Shown: piece by piece, positions 27,201 through 33,836 of the stretch | How positions within the stretch are numbered: the stretch's first letter is position 1 | Layout of the letters: each line of letters opens with the position of its first letter | NCBI GenBank assembly: GCA_021205455.1 | Contig: JAJPXL010000025.1 | Location: 1 to 33,836, forward strand | Reading direction: 5' to 3' | Length of the DNA stretch: 33,836 nucleotides | Source: Clostridiales bacterium | GTDB taxonomy: Bacteria; Bacillota; Clostridia; Oscillospirales; Oscillospiraceae | Made by a program: the position numbers and the translations under genes | The notes under the pieces: model-generated | What the model saw: only the letters and a program-made list of their open reading frames with translations | Database searches by the model: none | Told to the model about the DNA's origin: nothing

Positions 27201-27854
27201 GTAGGCCAGGAACTCCTTCGCCTTCTCCGCCTGTCCACGGAGGGGCTCCAGCTGGAGCTCCAGCTCGGAAATTTTATCCCCCACACGGAGCAGGTTGTCC
27301 GCTGTCTTTTCCAGCCGGTGCTCCGCCTCCTCCTTGCGGTGGCGGAACCGGGAGATGCCCGCCGCCTCCTCAAAGACGCTGCGCCGCTCGCTGCCCTTGG
27401 TGGACAATATCTCGTCAATTTTACCCTGGCCGATGATGGAGTAACCCTCCCGGCCCAGGCCGGTGTCCATCAGCAACTCGTTGATGTCCTTCAACCGGCA
27501 GCTGTGGCGGTTGATGTAATACTCGCTGTCCCCGCTGCGGTAGTACCGGCGGGTGATCATGACCTCCGACTCCTCCATGGGGAACCGGTGATCCTCATTG
27601 TCCAAAATCAGGCTGACCTCGGCATAGCCCAGCTGCTTACGCTTGGCGGTGCCGCCGAAGATCACGTCCTCCATCTTGCCGCCCCGCAGCGCCTTGGTAG
27701 ACTGCTCCCCCATGACCCAGCGGATGGCGTCTGAAATATTCGATTTGCCGCTGCCGTTGGGCCCAACGATGCCGGTGACCGGCTCCCCGAAGGTCAGGAC
27801 GGTTTTATCAGGGAAGGATTTGAATCCCTGTATTTCCAAGGCTTTTAGATACAA
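24285..27854 (-). CDS. smc: Chromosome segregation protein SMC
   Basis: Coiled-coil ATPase of the SMC-ScpAB condensin. The TTG at 27854 is preferred: GAGAGGTG lies 5-7 bases upstream, and it gives MYLKALEIQGFKSFPDKT, the exact family start. The ATG at 27872 would add six unrelated residues. From the TTG the product is 1189 residues, normal length. Walker A is GPNGSGKS (about 32-39). Coiled coils run to a hinge (about 500-660, with VHGPVASLM and MTGGSTSRSAGIL) and back. The C-terminal head has LLSGGEKAFVAIALYFA (signature) and FVVMDEIEAALDDPNV (Walker B). scpA and scpB are not in the window. It is the first gene of the run; RNase III (rnc), often just upstream in Firmicutes, is absent here. 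Confidence 0.97.
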   Translation of the reverse strand: MYLKALEIQGFKSFPDKTVLTFGEPVTGIVGPNGSGKSNISDAIRWVMGEQSTKALRGGKMEDVIFGGTAKRKQLGYAEVSLILDNEDHRFPMEESEVMITRRYYRSGDSEYYINRHSCRLKDINELLMDTGLGREGYSIIGQGKIDEILSTKGSERRSVFEEAAGISRFRHRKEEAEHRLEKTADNLLRVGDKISELELQLEPLRGQAEKAKEFLAYRDELKGLEISLWLENLDELRTNHRKLTADYEAAAEQRDSIKAEQETLYARAEALAQQMRDCDVETEQLRTRQSALEGESNEQESSIAVLKSQVQSNAESADRLQRELDQQEGRADSIAAQIAQRQERLREIADQRQVLEDTLAKHHLEEAENRRQAGTLAEELEALRSSERIQSASLADAKELLSALAASSQEMIDRDTALRASIQENQEKLAQTEAEAKAKRKELNDTKDQRDSLENIIAGHQMKASSRNQKLEAAQGKVNQLTLDSNNLSGRIHMLTEMEKLYEGYSKAVKAVMQAAERKQLRGVHGPVASLMKVPEQYTVAIETALGAAQQNLVVDREEDGKAAINYLKRRDAGRATFLPLSAVRANYLKERNVEQCRGFVGVASALVTCDQKYADIVGSLLGRVVIAEDMDTAIAMARQFGHRFRIVTLDGQVLNPGGSMTGGSTSRSAGILSRASELERLEKQSAQLKEDMDGARRALADAKREAEKAAYEMEVAQNQKRELDDTVLRLDGEYGQYRILLGVLRDNRDGWQDELESLRQRARKLEEDTEEVRQRIESLEGSAAALRTEAEGKAAGQDVFRKQAEAIAAAIAEVHVAQASLDAEQSATLSTLEELKTMERDITGDRENRRRQIEEYGQRNEELTERIRALEETLQTLRASREALTESMQKLSSRRLELEAQRTQADRDARDKNESLLNMERECSALERKKAAAAMEESQLLSKLWDSYELTYDSAQPQRQELESAAKAGRRIAELKRSISALGSVNVGAIEEFRRISERYDYLTAQRDDVEKAKAELEEIIDGITEEMKKIFAEQFDLIADAFSVTFQELFGGGKAALELEDPDDILNCNIEIKVQPPGKALKVLSLLSGGEKAFVAIALYFAFLKVRPTPFVVMDEIEAALDDPNVTRFAHYVRSMSDKTQFIIITHRRGTMEEADVLYGVTMQERGISRVLTVNLNEVADELNIQ

Positions 27855-27906
27855 AAGGACACCTCTCGCCATTTCGTTTTTTCAGATGCACACAATTTGA
27901 CACTAT

Positions 27907-27935
27907 ATTTTACCATCGTTCGGCTGAAATTGCAA
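27907..27935 (-). promoter_or_regulatory. Sigma-A-type promoter of the smc-leuS gene run
   Basis: The minus strand has TTGCAA (27930-27935), a 17-base spacer and TAAAAT (27907-27912). Transcription would start near 27900, leaving a leader of about 45 bases before the smc TTG. Confidence 0.75.
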
Positions 27936-28003
27936 CGGATTCCTTTCCATTTTAGGAAATTTGCCTCCGTGCGTTCCTGGCAGCCCTGTGAACGCTTCAA
28001 AGC

Positions 28004-28041
28004 GCAGAAAACACTGCCCTACGGGTAATCCCGCAGGGCAG
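28004..28041 (-). terminator. Rho-independent terminator of hisC
   Basis: CTGCCCT-A-CGGG (28014-28025) pairs with CCCG-C-AGGGCAG (28030-28041) with one internal mismatch and a short loop. On the minus strand the stem is followed by TGTTTTCTG. It lies 20 bases past the hisC stop. Confidence 0.75.
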
Positions 28042-28061
28042 CGTCTTCGCTGTTATGCAGT

Positions 28062-29123
28062 TCAGTTTTGCACCAGCCGCTCCAGCTCCCGGCACAGGGC
28101 GGCCATCTCCTCATCGGTGCCGACGGTGATGCGCAGGAATCGGTCTGTCCGGGGCGCGTCAAAGTAGCGCACCAGGATTCCGGCCTCCCGCAGCCCGGCG
28201 AACAGCGTCCTGGCGGGCACCGCCCTGTGGGACGCAAAGAGGAAGTTCGCCTTGCTGGGCAGCACCGTGAAGCCCAGCCCCTCCAGCCGCTCCGTCACCC
28301 AGGCGCGGGTATTCACCACGGCGGCGCAGCGGTCCGCGAAGTACGCCTCATCCTCCACGGCGGCGGCGGCCCCCACGATGGCCAGCCGGTCCAGGGTGTA
28401 GGAGTTCATGGAGTTTTTCACGCAGTTGACAGCCTGAATCAAATTCTCGTTGCCAAAGGCGAAGCCTACCCGCAGCCCCGCAAGGGAGCGGGATTTGGAC
28501 ATGGTCTGCACCACCAGCAGGTTGGGGTACCGGTCAATGAGGGGCAGGGCGGAGGTTCCGCCGAAGTCCACATACGCCTCGTCCACGATAACCACCACGT
28601 CCGGGTTGGCCTCCAGGATGCGCACCAGCTCCCCCTGGGGCAGCTCGATACCGGTGGGGGCGTTGGGGTTGGCCAGCACAATGCCGCAGTGCCGGCCCAG
28701 CAGCCGCTCTACAGGGACGGTGAAATCCTCGTTTAAGGGCACCGTGCGGCACTGAATCCCGAACAGCGCCGCGTACACCGGGTAAAAGCTATAGGTGATG
28801 TCCGGGAACAGGATGGTGTCCCCGGGGCCGAAGAACGCCTGAAAGGCAAAGGCCAGCACCTCGTCAGAGCCGTTGCCCAGGAAAATCTGCTCCTCCCCCA
28901 CGCCGTAGCGCCGGGCCAGGGCGGCCCGCAGCGTGCTGCCCTCCGGGTCGGGGTAGCGGCGCAGGGACTGACCCAGCTCCGCCGTGATGGCCTCCGTCAC
29001 CTTCGGGGAGGGAGGATAGGGGTTTTCGTTGGTGTTGAGCTTAATCAGGTTCTGCACCTTCGGCTGCTCCCCCGGCGTGTAGGGGGTCAGCTGCCGGATA
29101 CGGCTGGACCAATACTCTTTCAT
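28062..29123 (-). CDS. hisC: Histidinol-phosphate aminotransferase
   Basis: PLP-dependent class I/II aminotransferase that converts imidazole-acetol phosphate to histidinol phosphate in histidine synthesis. The 353-residue length fits HisC. KLNTNENPYPPSP (28-40) is the family N-terminal signature, NGSDEVL (84-90) begins the PLP phosphate site, and ANPNAPTG (151-158) has Asn154. DEAYVDFGG (181-189) has the PLP-ring Asp and Tyr184. The Schiff-base Lys is Lys210 in TMSKSRSLAGLRVGF, and FLRITVGTDEE closes the fold. No other his genes are near, so the gene is displaced from any his operon or serves as a broader aminotransferase (for example for aromatic amino acids). It lies 22 bases after the DUF951 gene and is probably co-transcribed with it. 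Confidence 0.93.
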   Translation of the reverse strand: MKEYWSSRIRQLTPYTPGEQPKVQNLIKLNTNENPYPPSPKVTEAITAELGQSLRRYPDPEGSTLRAALARRYGVGEEQIFLGNGSDEVLAFAFQAFFGPGDTILFPDITYSFYPVYAALFGIQCRTVPLNEDFTVPVERLLGRHCGIVLANPNAPTGIELPQGELVRILEANPDVVVIVDEAYVDFGGTSALPLIDRYPNLLVVQTMSKSRSLAGLRVGFAFGNENLIQAVNCVKNSMNSYTLDRLAIVGAAAAVEDEAYFADRCAAVVNTRAWVTERLEGLGFTVLPSKANFLFASHRAVPARTLFAGLREAGILVRYFDAPRTDRFLRITVGTDEEMAALCRELERLVQN

Positions 29124-29145
29124 GGCAGACTCGCTCCTTTGCTTC

Positions 29146-29352
29146 TCAATCAGACGCCTCGGCCTGGCGGTTGGGGCCGGGGAGGATTTTCTTCACATTC
29201 TTCTCCGCCTTAGCCCGGGGCAGCATGACCTCCCGGCCGCAGCCCTTGCACCGCATCCGGAAATCCATGCCGATGCGCAGCACCTCCCACTCCTTGCAGC
29301 CGCAGGGGTGGGGCTTTTTCATTTGCAGGGTGTCTCCAACCTGGATGTCCAT
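29146..29352 (-). CDS. DUF951 family small zinc-ribbon-like protein
   Basis: A 68-residue protein of the DUF951 family, widespread in Firmicutes and of unknown function. The ATG at 29352 is chosen over 29373 because GGGGAG lies 6 bases upstream and MDIQVGDTLQMKKPHPCG is the normal family start. Two Cys pairs, HPCGC and RCKGCG, suggest a small zinc-binding fold. In many Firmicutes the gene sits near chromosome-partition or rpsF-region genes; here it precedes hisC. Family is confident, function is not known. Confidence 0.9.
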   Translation of the reverse strand: MDIQVGDTLQMKKPHPCGCKEWEVLRIGMDFRMRCKGCGREVMLPRAKAEKNVKKILPGPNRQAEASD

Positions 29353-29387
29353 ATCGGTCTCCCCTTTCTTCACTTTAGCACGCTAAT

Positions 29388-29416
29388 ACACTACCATGTT
29401 ATAAGCAGCTTGTCAA
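29388..29416 (-). promoter_or_regulatory. Promoter of the DUF951-hisC pair
   Basis: The minus strand has a perfect TTGACA (29411-29416), a 17-base spacer and TAGTGT (29388-29393). The -10 keeps only the key T-A and final T. It lies about 36 bases before the DUF951 ATG and faces away from the S1-domain gene. Confidence 0.6.
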
Positions 29417-29491
29417 GTGGTTTTCCTCCATCAAACTTTCCCTTGCTCCTGCATATGCTTCCCATAAGCACAGAATCAGGAGGAAAACGCT

Positions 29492-30396
29492 ATGAATCAA
29501 ATTTTGCCGGAAGGACGCCTGCTCGCCACAGAGGAAAATCAAGCCCTGCTCGCCTCATTGGAGGGGCTGCACGCCGCCATGGAGCGGCAAATCGTGCTGG
29601 AGAGCGTTGCGCTGCGCTGTGACCGGAGCCATAACCTCCACCTCAGGCTGGGGGAGGTGGATGCCGTCATCCCCCACGCAGAGTGCGCCGTCGGTCTGGA
29701 CGACGGCACCACCAGGGAGATCGCCCTGCTGACCAGGGTGGGGAAGCCGGTGGCCTTCCTCGTCACCGGCCTGGTGGGGGAGGACGGTCGCATCGTGGCC
29801 CAGCTGTCCCGCCGTCTGGCCCAGGAGCATGCCCTGGAGATGCTGCTGAATCTGCCGGCAGGAACAGTCCTGCCCGCCACCGTCACCCGGCTGGAGCCCT
29901 TCGGCGCATTTGTGGACCTTGGCCGGGGCATCCCCTCCATGATTCCGCTGGGGGCCATCTCAGTGGCCCGCATCCGCCACCCTTCTGACCGGTTTTACAC
30001 CGGCCAGGAGATTTTCGCGGTGCTGCAGCAGGCCGTCCCGGAGCAGCGCCGTCTGCTCCTGTCCCACAGGGAGCTGCTGGGCACCTGGGCGGAGAACGCG
30101 GCCCGGTTCGCCCCCAGTGAGACCGTCACCGGTATTGTCCGGGGGTGCTGGATTACGGCATCTTCGTAGAGCTGGCCCCCAACCTGCCCGGCCTGGCGGA
30201 GTATCTGCCGGGATACGAGGTGGGCGACCAGGTCAGCGTCTACATCAAAGCCATCCTGCCAGAGCGGCAGAAAATCAAGCTGCTGCTGATCGACCGGCTC
30301 GGCCGCCGCGCCCTATGCGCTCCGCCGACCTACTTCGTCACCGAGGGCAATGTGGCGGGGTGGGATTATCACGCGCCTACTCCTTCTTGTTCTTGA
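29492..30396 (+). pseudogene. S1 RNA-binding domain protein, interrupted by a one-base frameshift
   Basis: An S1-repeat protein related to ribosomal protein S1, predicted to bind RNA. AGGAGG precedes ATG 29492. The frame runs 218 codons: an N-terminal domain (1-120), one S1 domain (about 122-190; PAGTVLPATVTRLEPFGAFV), then the start of a second (ETVTGIVRG). At the five-G run 30141-30145 the frame goes wrong: it continues out of frame to a stop at 30169, while the second S1 domain goes on perfectly in the next frame from 30145 (LDYGIFVELAPNLPGLAEYLPGY) to a stop at 30396. Restoring one G gives about 301 residues. It is either a true frameshift, slippage, or an assembly error in a homopolymer. 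The restored 3' end overlaps the convergent rarA 3' end by 20 bases. Confidence 0.85.
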
Positions 30397-31648
30397 TTTT
30401 CGCCCAGTAGGCTTTGGCGGCCTGCTCCGTCTTATTCTCCCCATACTCGTAATACGTCCGCCCCTGGAGGGCGTCCGGGAGGTACTGCTGCTCCACCCAA
30501 TGATTGGGGTAGTCGTGGGGATAGCGGTAGCCCTGCTCCCGCTCCATGCCGGTGCTGTCGGCGTGGACGTTTTGCAGATGCCTGGGATAGTCTCCCGTCC
30601 TGCCCGCCGCCACGTCGGACATGGCGGCGGAAATGCCCTTGTAAACGCTGTTGGACTTGGGGGCCGTGGCCAGCAGCACCACCGCCTGAGCCAGCGGCAG
30701 CCGAGCCTCCGGCAGCCCCAACATATTGGCGTTTTCCACGCAGGCGTTGACGATGGCCGCCGCCTGGGGGTAGGCCATCCCCACATCCTCGCTGGCGGAG
30801 CAGAGGATGCGCCGGATGGCGGTCACCATGTCTCCCGCCTCCAGCAGGCGGGCCAGATAGTGGAGGGCGGCGTCCGGGTCGGAGCCCCGTATGGACTTCA
30901 TCAGGGCGGAGGCGGTATCGAAGTGGTCGTCCCCCGCCCGGTCGTAACGCATGGCGGAGTGCTGGGCCAGCAGCTCCGCATCCTCCAGGGTCAGCGTGAT
31001 TTTCCCGCCTGTGGGCTGGGCGGCATTCACCTGTAACTCCACAGAGTTCACCGCCTTCCGCACGTCCCCACCGCAGGCTCTGGCAATATGGGCGACCACC
31101 TCCGGGGGGCAGTCTATCTCCACGCCCCGCTGCTCCGCCATCAGCGCCACCGCCCGCCTCACCGCAGGCTGAACTTCCTCCGCCGTCACCGGCTTGAACT
31201 CAAAGACGGTGGAGCGGCTCAGAACCGCGTTATAAACATAGAAGTACGGGTTCTCCGTGGTGGAGGCAATAACGGTGATTTTGCCGTTCTCCATAAACTC
31301 CAACAGGCTTTGCTGCTGCTTTTTATTGAAGTACTGAATCTCGTCCAGGTAGAGCAGCACGCCGTTGGGGGCCAGCAGGGTGTCCACATCGGCGATAATG
31401 TCCTTAATGTCGGAGATGGAGGCAGTGGTGGCGTTCAGCCGGTGCAGCGCCTTGTTGGTCTGGCTGGCGATGATGTTGGCCACCGTAGTCTTGCCGGTGC
31501 CGGAGGGGCCATAAAACACCATGTTGGGGATGTTGCCCCCCTGAATGATGCGGCGCAGCACGCCGTTCGGCCCCAAAATCTGCTGCTGGCCTACCACGTC
31601 GTCCAGGCTGGTGGGCCTGATCTCATCTGCCAATGGCCTTCCGTTCAT
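30377..31648 (-). CDS. rarA: RarA/MgsA-type AAA+ ATPase (replication-associated recombination protein)
   Basis: AAA+ clamp-loader-like ATPase that acts at stalled replication forks. Start ATG 31648 is chosen, giving 423 residues that begin MNGRPLADEIRPTSLDDVVGQ, the usual family start, with GGGAGG upstream. Two upstream Mets are rejected because a good promoter (31683-31711) overlaps the one at 31684. Walker A is YGPSGTGKTTVA, Walker B is LLYLDEIQYF, sensor 1 is IASTTENPY, and the ARACGGDVRKAVN lid is present. The C-terminal MgsA-type region is full (SIRGSDPDAALHYLARLLEAGD, ASEDVGMAYPQA, YRYPHDYPNHWVEQQYLP). It is transcribed alone. Confidence 0.96.
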   Translation of the reverse strand: MNGRPLADEIRPTSLDDVVGQQQILGPNGVLRRIIQGGNIPNMVFYGPSGTGKTTVANIIASQTNKALHRLNATTASISDIKDIIADVDTLLAPNGVLLYLDEIQYFNKKQQQSLLEFMENGKITVIASTTENPYFYVYNAVLSRSTVFEFKPVTAEEVQPAVRRAVALMAEQRGVEIDCPPEVVAHIARACGGDVRKAVNSVELQVNAAQPTGGKITLTLEDAELLAQHSAMRYDRAGDDHFDTASALMKSIRGSDPDAALHYLARLLEAGDMVTAIRRILCSASEDVGMAYPQAAAIVNACVENANMLGLPEARLPLAQAVVLLATAPKSNSVYKGISAAMSDVAAGRTGDYPRHLQNVHADSTGMEREQGYRYPHDYPNHWVEQQYLPDALQGRTYYEYGENKTEQAAKAYWAKIKNKKE

Positions 31649-31682
31649 GGCGGATGTCGCCTCCCTGTCATTGATGGTTTTC

Positions 31683-31711
31683 ATTGTAGCACATTCGCCG
31701 CCCTTTGTAAA
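31683..31711 (-). promoter_or_regulatory. Sigma-A-type promoter of rarA
   Basis: The minus strand reads TTTACA (31706-31711), a 17-base spacer and TACAAT (31683-31688). The TACAAT overlaps an in-frame ATG, which therefore cannot be the start. Transcription should begin near 31676, about 28 bases before the chosen ATG. Confidence 0.8.
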
Positions 31712-31738
31712 TGCAAAGGGGGTTCGCCACATGGAAAG

Positions 31739-31768
31739 GGCCGCCCCGCGTTCTGCGGCAGGGCGGCC
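31739..31768 (-). terminator. Terminator of the ATP-grasp gene
   Basis: GGCCGCCC (31739-31746) pairs with GGGCGGCC (31761-31768). The minus strand continues CTTTCC. It lies 25 bases past the ATP-grasp stop and just upstream of the rarA promoter. Confidence 0.65.
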
Positions 31769-31793
31769 TTGCATTGTAAGGATTTCAGCGGAG

Positions 31794-32993
31794 TTACCAC
31801 TCCTCCAGGCTGTATGCAATCATCTCATCCCGTTCCCCGGCGCTGGAGGCCACACCGATCAGAAAATCATCCCCCATAGTGCCCTCCAGGATGCCCTTCA
31901 GCCTGCCGCAGTCCTTGATGCGCCAGCCATAGCGGGCGCGCACCTCGTCCAGGGTATGACGATAGTTACGCTCATCCCAGCGGCCAATGTAGGCGCAGAA
32001 ATACCGCTGGCCGTTGTAGAAGTGATGGGCCTCATCATAGCAGATCATATCCGCCCAAAGCTGGTAATAGTCCGCGCTGGAGGCGTAATTGATCATGTCC
32101 GGCGTGTAACCCCCCGCCGGGCGCATATTGACCTCCAGGCCAACAATGTCGCCTACATTGCCCAGGCCCGCCTTGGCCTCCGTCAGCCGGAAGAACTCCA
32201 GGTGGAAGCTTCTCTTTTTCAGGCCAAAGGCTTTCAGCACCGCCTTGCCCGCCTCCAGAATGTCCCAGGGCACATCCTGCAACACGGAGTAGTACATGGG
32301 GCCGTGCTTCTGCACCATATCCATGATGGAAATGGTGGTCACATGGTTGGCGCAAAAGAGGATTTCGCCCTTGCTGTTGGCGATGCCGTCAAAGGCGCTG
32401 ACCTCGCCGCTGACGAACTCCTCCAAAATATACTGGCTGTCCAGGTGCATTCCGCACAGGCGGTACACGTCCTCATCACAGCGAAGCACCATGTTCCCCG
32501 CTGCGCCCACACCGTTGTCCGGCTTGGCCACGATGGGGTAGCCCACCAGGTGGGCAAACTCCAGCGCCCCATCACAGTCGCTCAGCAGATGGTACCGGGC
32601 GGTGGGGATGCCCGCCTTGGCGTAATAGGCCTTCATGGCGGATTTATGCTTGAACTTCTGCATATCCTCCGGCTGCAGCCCAGTGGTGATGTGGAAGTCC
32701 TGCCGGAGTCGGGCGTCCTGCTCCATCCAATATTCGTTATTGGACTCCAGATAGTCGATTTTCCCGTAATGGAAGGTGAAATAGGCCACGGCACGGAGCA
32801 TTTCATCGTAGTTCTCCATGTCGTTCACCCGGTAATATTCGGTCAGCGCTTCCTTCAGCTCCGGGTGCAGTAGGTCATAGGCGCAGTCGCCAATGCCCAG
32901 CACATTGACGCCATTCTCCTTCAGCCGCTGACAAAAATGGCGGTAGCAATCCGGGAATTGGGGAGAAATAAAGATAAAATTCATATCATTCAC
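31794..32993 (-). CDS. ATP-grasp family ligase of unknown substrate
   Basis: A 399-residue ATP-grasp enzyme, predicted to join a carboxylate to an amine or similar nucleophile with ATP. The N-terminal pre-ATP-grasp Rossmann region begins MNFIFISPQFPDCYRHFC. The nucleotide-binding lysine strand is YPIVAKPDNGVGAAGN, the adenine-contact segment is QYILEEFVSGEVSAFD, and the Mg-binding Glu/Asn lie in GLEVNMRPAGGYTPDM. A C-terminal domain of about 100 residues follows. The ATG at 32993 is given; the Met three codons on (32984) is equally possible. It resembles carbamoyl-phosphate-synthase-like and peptide ligases found singly in gut Clostridia. No partner gene adjoins it, so the product cannot be named. 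Confidence 0.85.
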   Translation of the reverse strand: MNDMNFIFISPQFPDCYRHFCQRLKENGVNVLGIGDCAYDLLHPELKEALTEYYRVNDMENYDEMLRAVAYFTFHYGKIDYLESNNEYWMEQDARLRQDFHITTGLQPEDMQKFKHKSAMKAYYAKAGIPTARYHLLSDCDGALEFAHLVGYPIVAKPDNGVGAAGNMVLRCDEDVYRLCGMHLDSQYILEEFVSGEVSAFDGIANSKGEILFCANHVTTISIMDMVQKHGPMYYSVLQDVPWDILEAGKAVLKAFGLKKRSFHLEFFRLTEAKAGLGNVGDIVGLEVNMRPAGGYTPDMINYASSADYYQLWADMICYDEAHHFYNGQRYFCAYIGRWDERNYRHTLDEVRARYGWRIKDCGRLKGILEGTMGDDFLIGVASSAGERDEMIAYSLEEW

Positions 32994-33063
32994 ACTTTCC
33001 GGTGAGGGCAGCGCGCCGCCTTACCTTGCCTGGCAGCCGCTACACGTTTCAATGGCTAGCTTC

Positions 33064-33069
33064 ATTATA
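33064..33069 (-). promoter_or_regulatory. Probable -10 element of the ATP-grasp gene
   Basis: The minus strand has a perfect TATAAT about 70 bases before the ATG. The hexamer 17 bases upstream (TAGAAA) is a poor -35. A perfect TTGACA at 33103-33108 is 33 bases away, too far to pair directly. Confidence 0.4.
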
Positions 33070-33142
33070 GCCCTCTTTCCTGCAAATTTCTACCCCTATA
33101 TTTGTCAAAAATCACAACCCAGTCGGTGCTGGTCTGCAACGC

Positions 33143-33175
33143 AAAAAGGCTGACATCTTCACGATGTCAGCCTTT
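33143..33175 (-). terminator. Rho-independent terminator after 5S rRNA
   Basis: AAAGGCTGACATC (33145-33157) pairs with GATGTCAGCCTTT (33163-33175), with a 5-base loop. On the minus strand the stem runs into TTTTT. It lies directly after the 5S 3' end and closes the tRNA-5S transcription unit. Confidence 0.88.
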
Positions 33176-33179
33176 CTGT

Positions 33180-33294
<115 letters not shown>

Positions 33295-33419
33295 TGTTCA
33301 CTTTTCTCTGAGAGAAAAGCAGTCAGAAGAAGAAATTCTTCTCCTCAATGCCGCTCTCTCAAACCGCCTATTATTATATACTGAACTCCGTAAAATGTCA
33401 ACGGTTTTGCTAAAAAATT

Positions 33420-33494
33420 TGGTGACCCGTACCGGATTCGAACCGATGTTAAAGGCGTGAGAGGCCTCTGTCTTAACCACTTGACCAACGGGCC
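33420..33494 (-). tRNA. tRNA-Glu (anticodon CUC)
   Basis: 75 bases on the minus strand including an encoded CCA. The acceptor stem GGCCCGT pairs with ACGGGTC (one G-U). The anticodon arm is GAGGC-CTCTCAC-GCCTT, so the anticodon is CUC, reading GAG. The T arm contains GGTTCGAATCC. It is the rarer Glu isoacceptor, so a UUC copy should exist elsewhere. Confidence 0.95.
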
Positions 33495-33781
33495 ACGCCG
33501 GGAATCATTCGCGCCGCAAGGCGCATCGCCGGGAGTCCGGCGTACAAGCGTTTTGGCACGAAGTAGCCAAAACCTTGGCGCAAGGCGGGATTCACTTCCG
33601 CCGCGCAGGTGAAATCTGCAAGGGGCCCCCAAAATGGGCGCACAGCAGAAACAGTAGAGCTGCAAAGCAGCTCCCCAGCCGCAAGCCCAGCATCGCGGGT
33701 TGCGGCTGGAAAGGAGGGGCAGCGTAGCGACTGAGCATTCCGCCTTAGCGGGATGCGAAGGATACGGAGCTTGCCCCGACG
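33495..33781. repeat. Hairpin-rich spacer between tRNA-Lys and tRNA-Glu
   Basis: 287 bases with no gene. Several perfect inverted repeats stand in a row: CGCCGG/CCGGCG (33527-33542), GTTTTGGC/GCCAAAAC (33550-33573) and CCAGCCGCAA/TTGCGGCTGG (33675-33709), plus a GGGGCCCCC palindrome near 33622. GC content is high and CGCAAGGCG-type words recur. It could be a REP-like repeat cluster or RNA processing structure. Confidence 0.55.
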
Positions 33782-33836
33782 TGGTGCGCCATCGGGGACT
33801 CGAACCCAGGGCCCACTGATTAAGAGTCAGTTGCTC
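33782..33836 (-). tRNA. tRNA-Lys (anticodon CUU), cut by the window edge
   Basis: The 3' part of a tRNA on the minus strand with an encoded CCA. The anticodon arm ACTGA-CTCTTAA-TCAGT gives anticodon CUU, reading AAG. The T arm contains GGGTTCGAGTCCC. The 5' acceptor strand lies beyond base 33836. Confidence 0.93.

Noticed and set aside
24195..27734. A 1179-codon plus-strand frame opposite smc
   Set aside because: Leu/Gln/Gly-rich shadow of the smc coiled coil; smc has all family motifs on the other strand.

Overview
The window looks like chromosomal DNA of a GC-rich, spore-forming member of the Clostridia, probably Oscillospiraceae (Flavonifractor/Lawsonibacter/Intestinimonas-like). This is inferred from strong GC third-position bias, a spoIVB sporulation protease, Gram-positive housekeeping gene order (smc-ftsY-rph-rdgB-yhbY-nadD/yqeK-rsfS-leuS), AGGAGG-type ribosome sites and several TTG/GTG starts. 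No plasmid, phage, IS or CRISPR signature was seen.

Region 1 (1-5683, + strand) is the accessory part and the most interesting. Three tandem divergent sirtuins (the first cut by the window edge) surround a TIGR02452-type microbial poly(ADP-ribose) glycohydrolase. After a 136-bp leader containing a perfect hairpin come a stand-alone NRPS-like adenylation enzyme, a GNAT acetyltransferase and a siderophore-esterase-type alpha/beta hydrolase, tightly packed and closed by a strong terminator. The two full-length sirtuins lack the deacetylase GIPDFR motif and carry Gln where deacetylases have the catalytic His, as in the ADP-ribosylating SirTM (class M) sirtuins. The adenylation pocket reads DIESIGTVCK, close to the lysine code remembered for bacitracin synthetase BacB. 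I read this as an ADP-ribosyl writer/eraser cassette joined to amino-acid activation and acyl chemistry. No carrier protein is visible; one could lie upstream of the window.

Region 2 (5762-15059, - strand) holds a 2378-residue secreted, probably wall-attached protein with a PHP/CehA-type metallohydrolase core and a Ser/Gly/Asp repeat stalk. Downstream of it are a YibE/F membrane protein and a HAD-IIA phosphatase. Region 3 (15468-17267) holds spoIVB (+) and a convergent CPBP membrane protease gene (-).

Region 4 (17521-27854, - strand) is an eight-gene housekeeping run from smc to leuS, driven at least by a good sigma-A-type promoter before smc. It covers chromosome organisation, SRP targeting, RNA processing, nucleotide-pool cleaning, ribosome maturation, NAD synthesis and leucyl-tRNA charging. 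nadD is fused to yqeK.

Region 5 (28014-33836) holds a DUF951 gene plus hisC (-), an S1-domain gene broken by a one-base frameshift (+), rarA (-), an ATP-grasp ligase gene (-), then 5S rRNA, tRNA-Glu(CUC) and a partial tRNA-Lys(CUU), all on the minus strand and with a hairpin-rich spacer between the two tRNAs.
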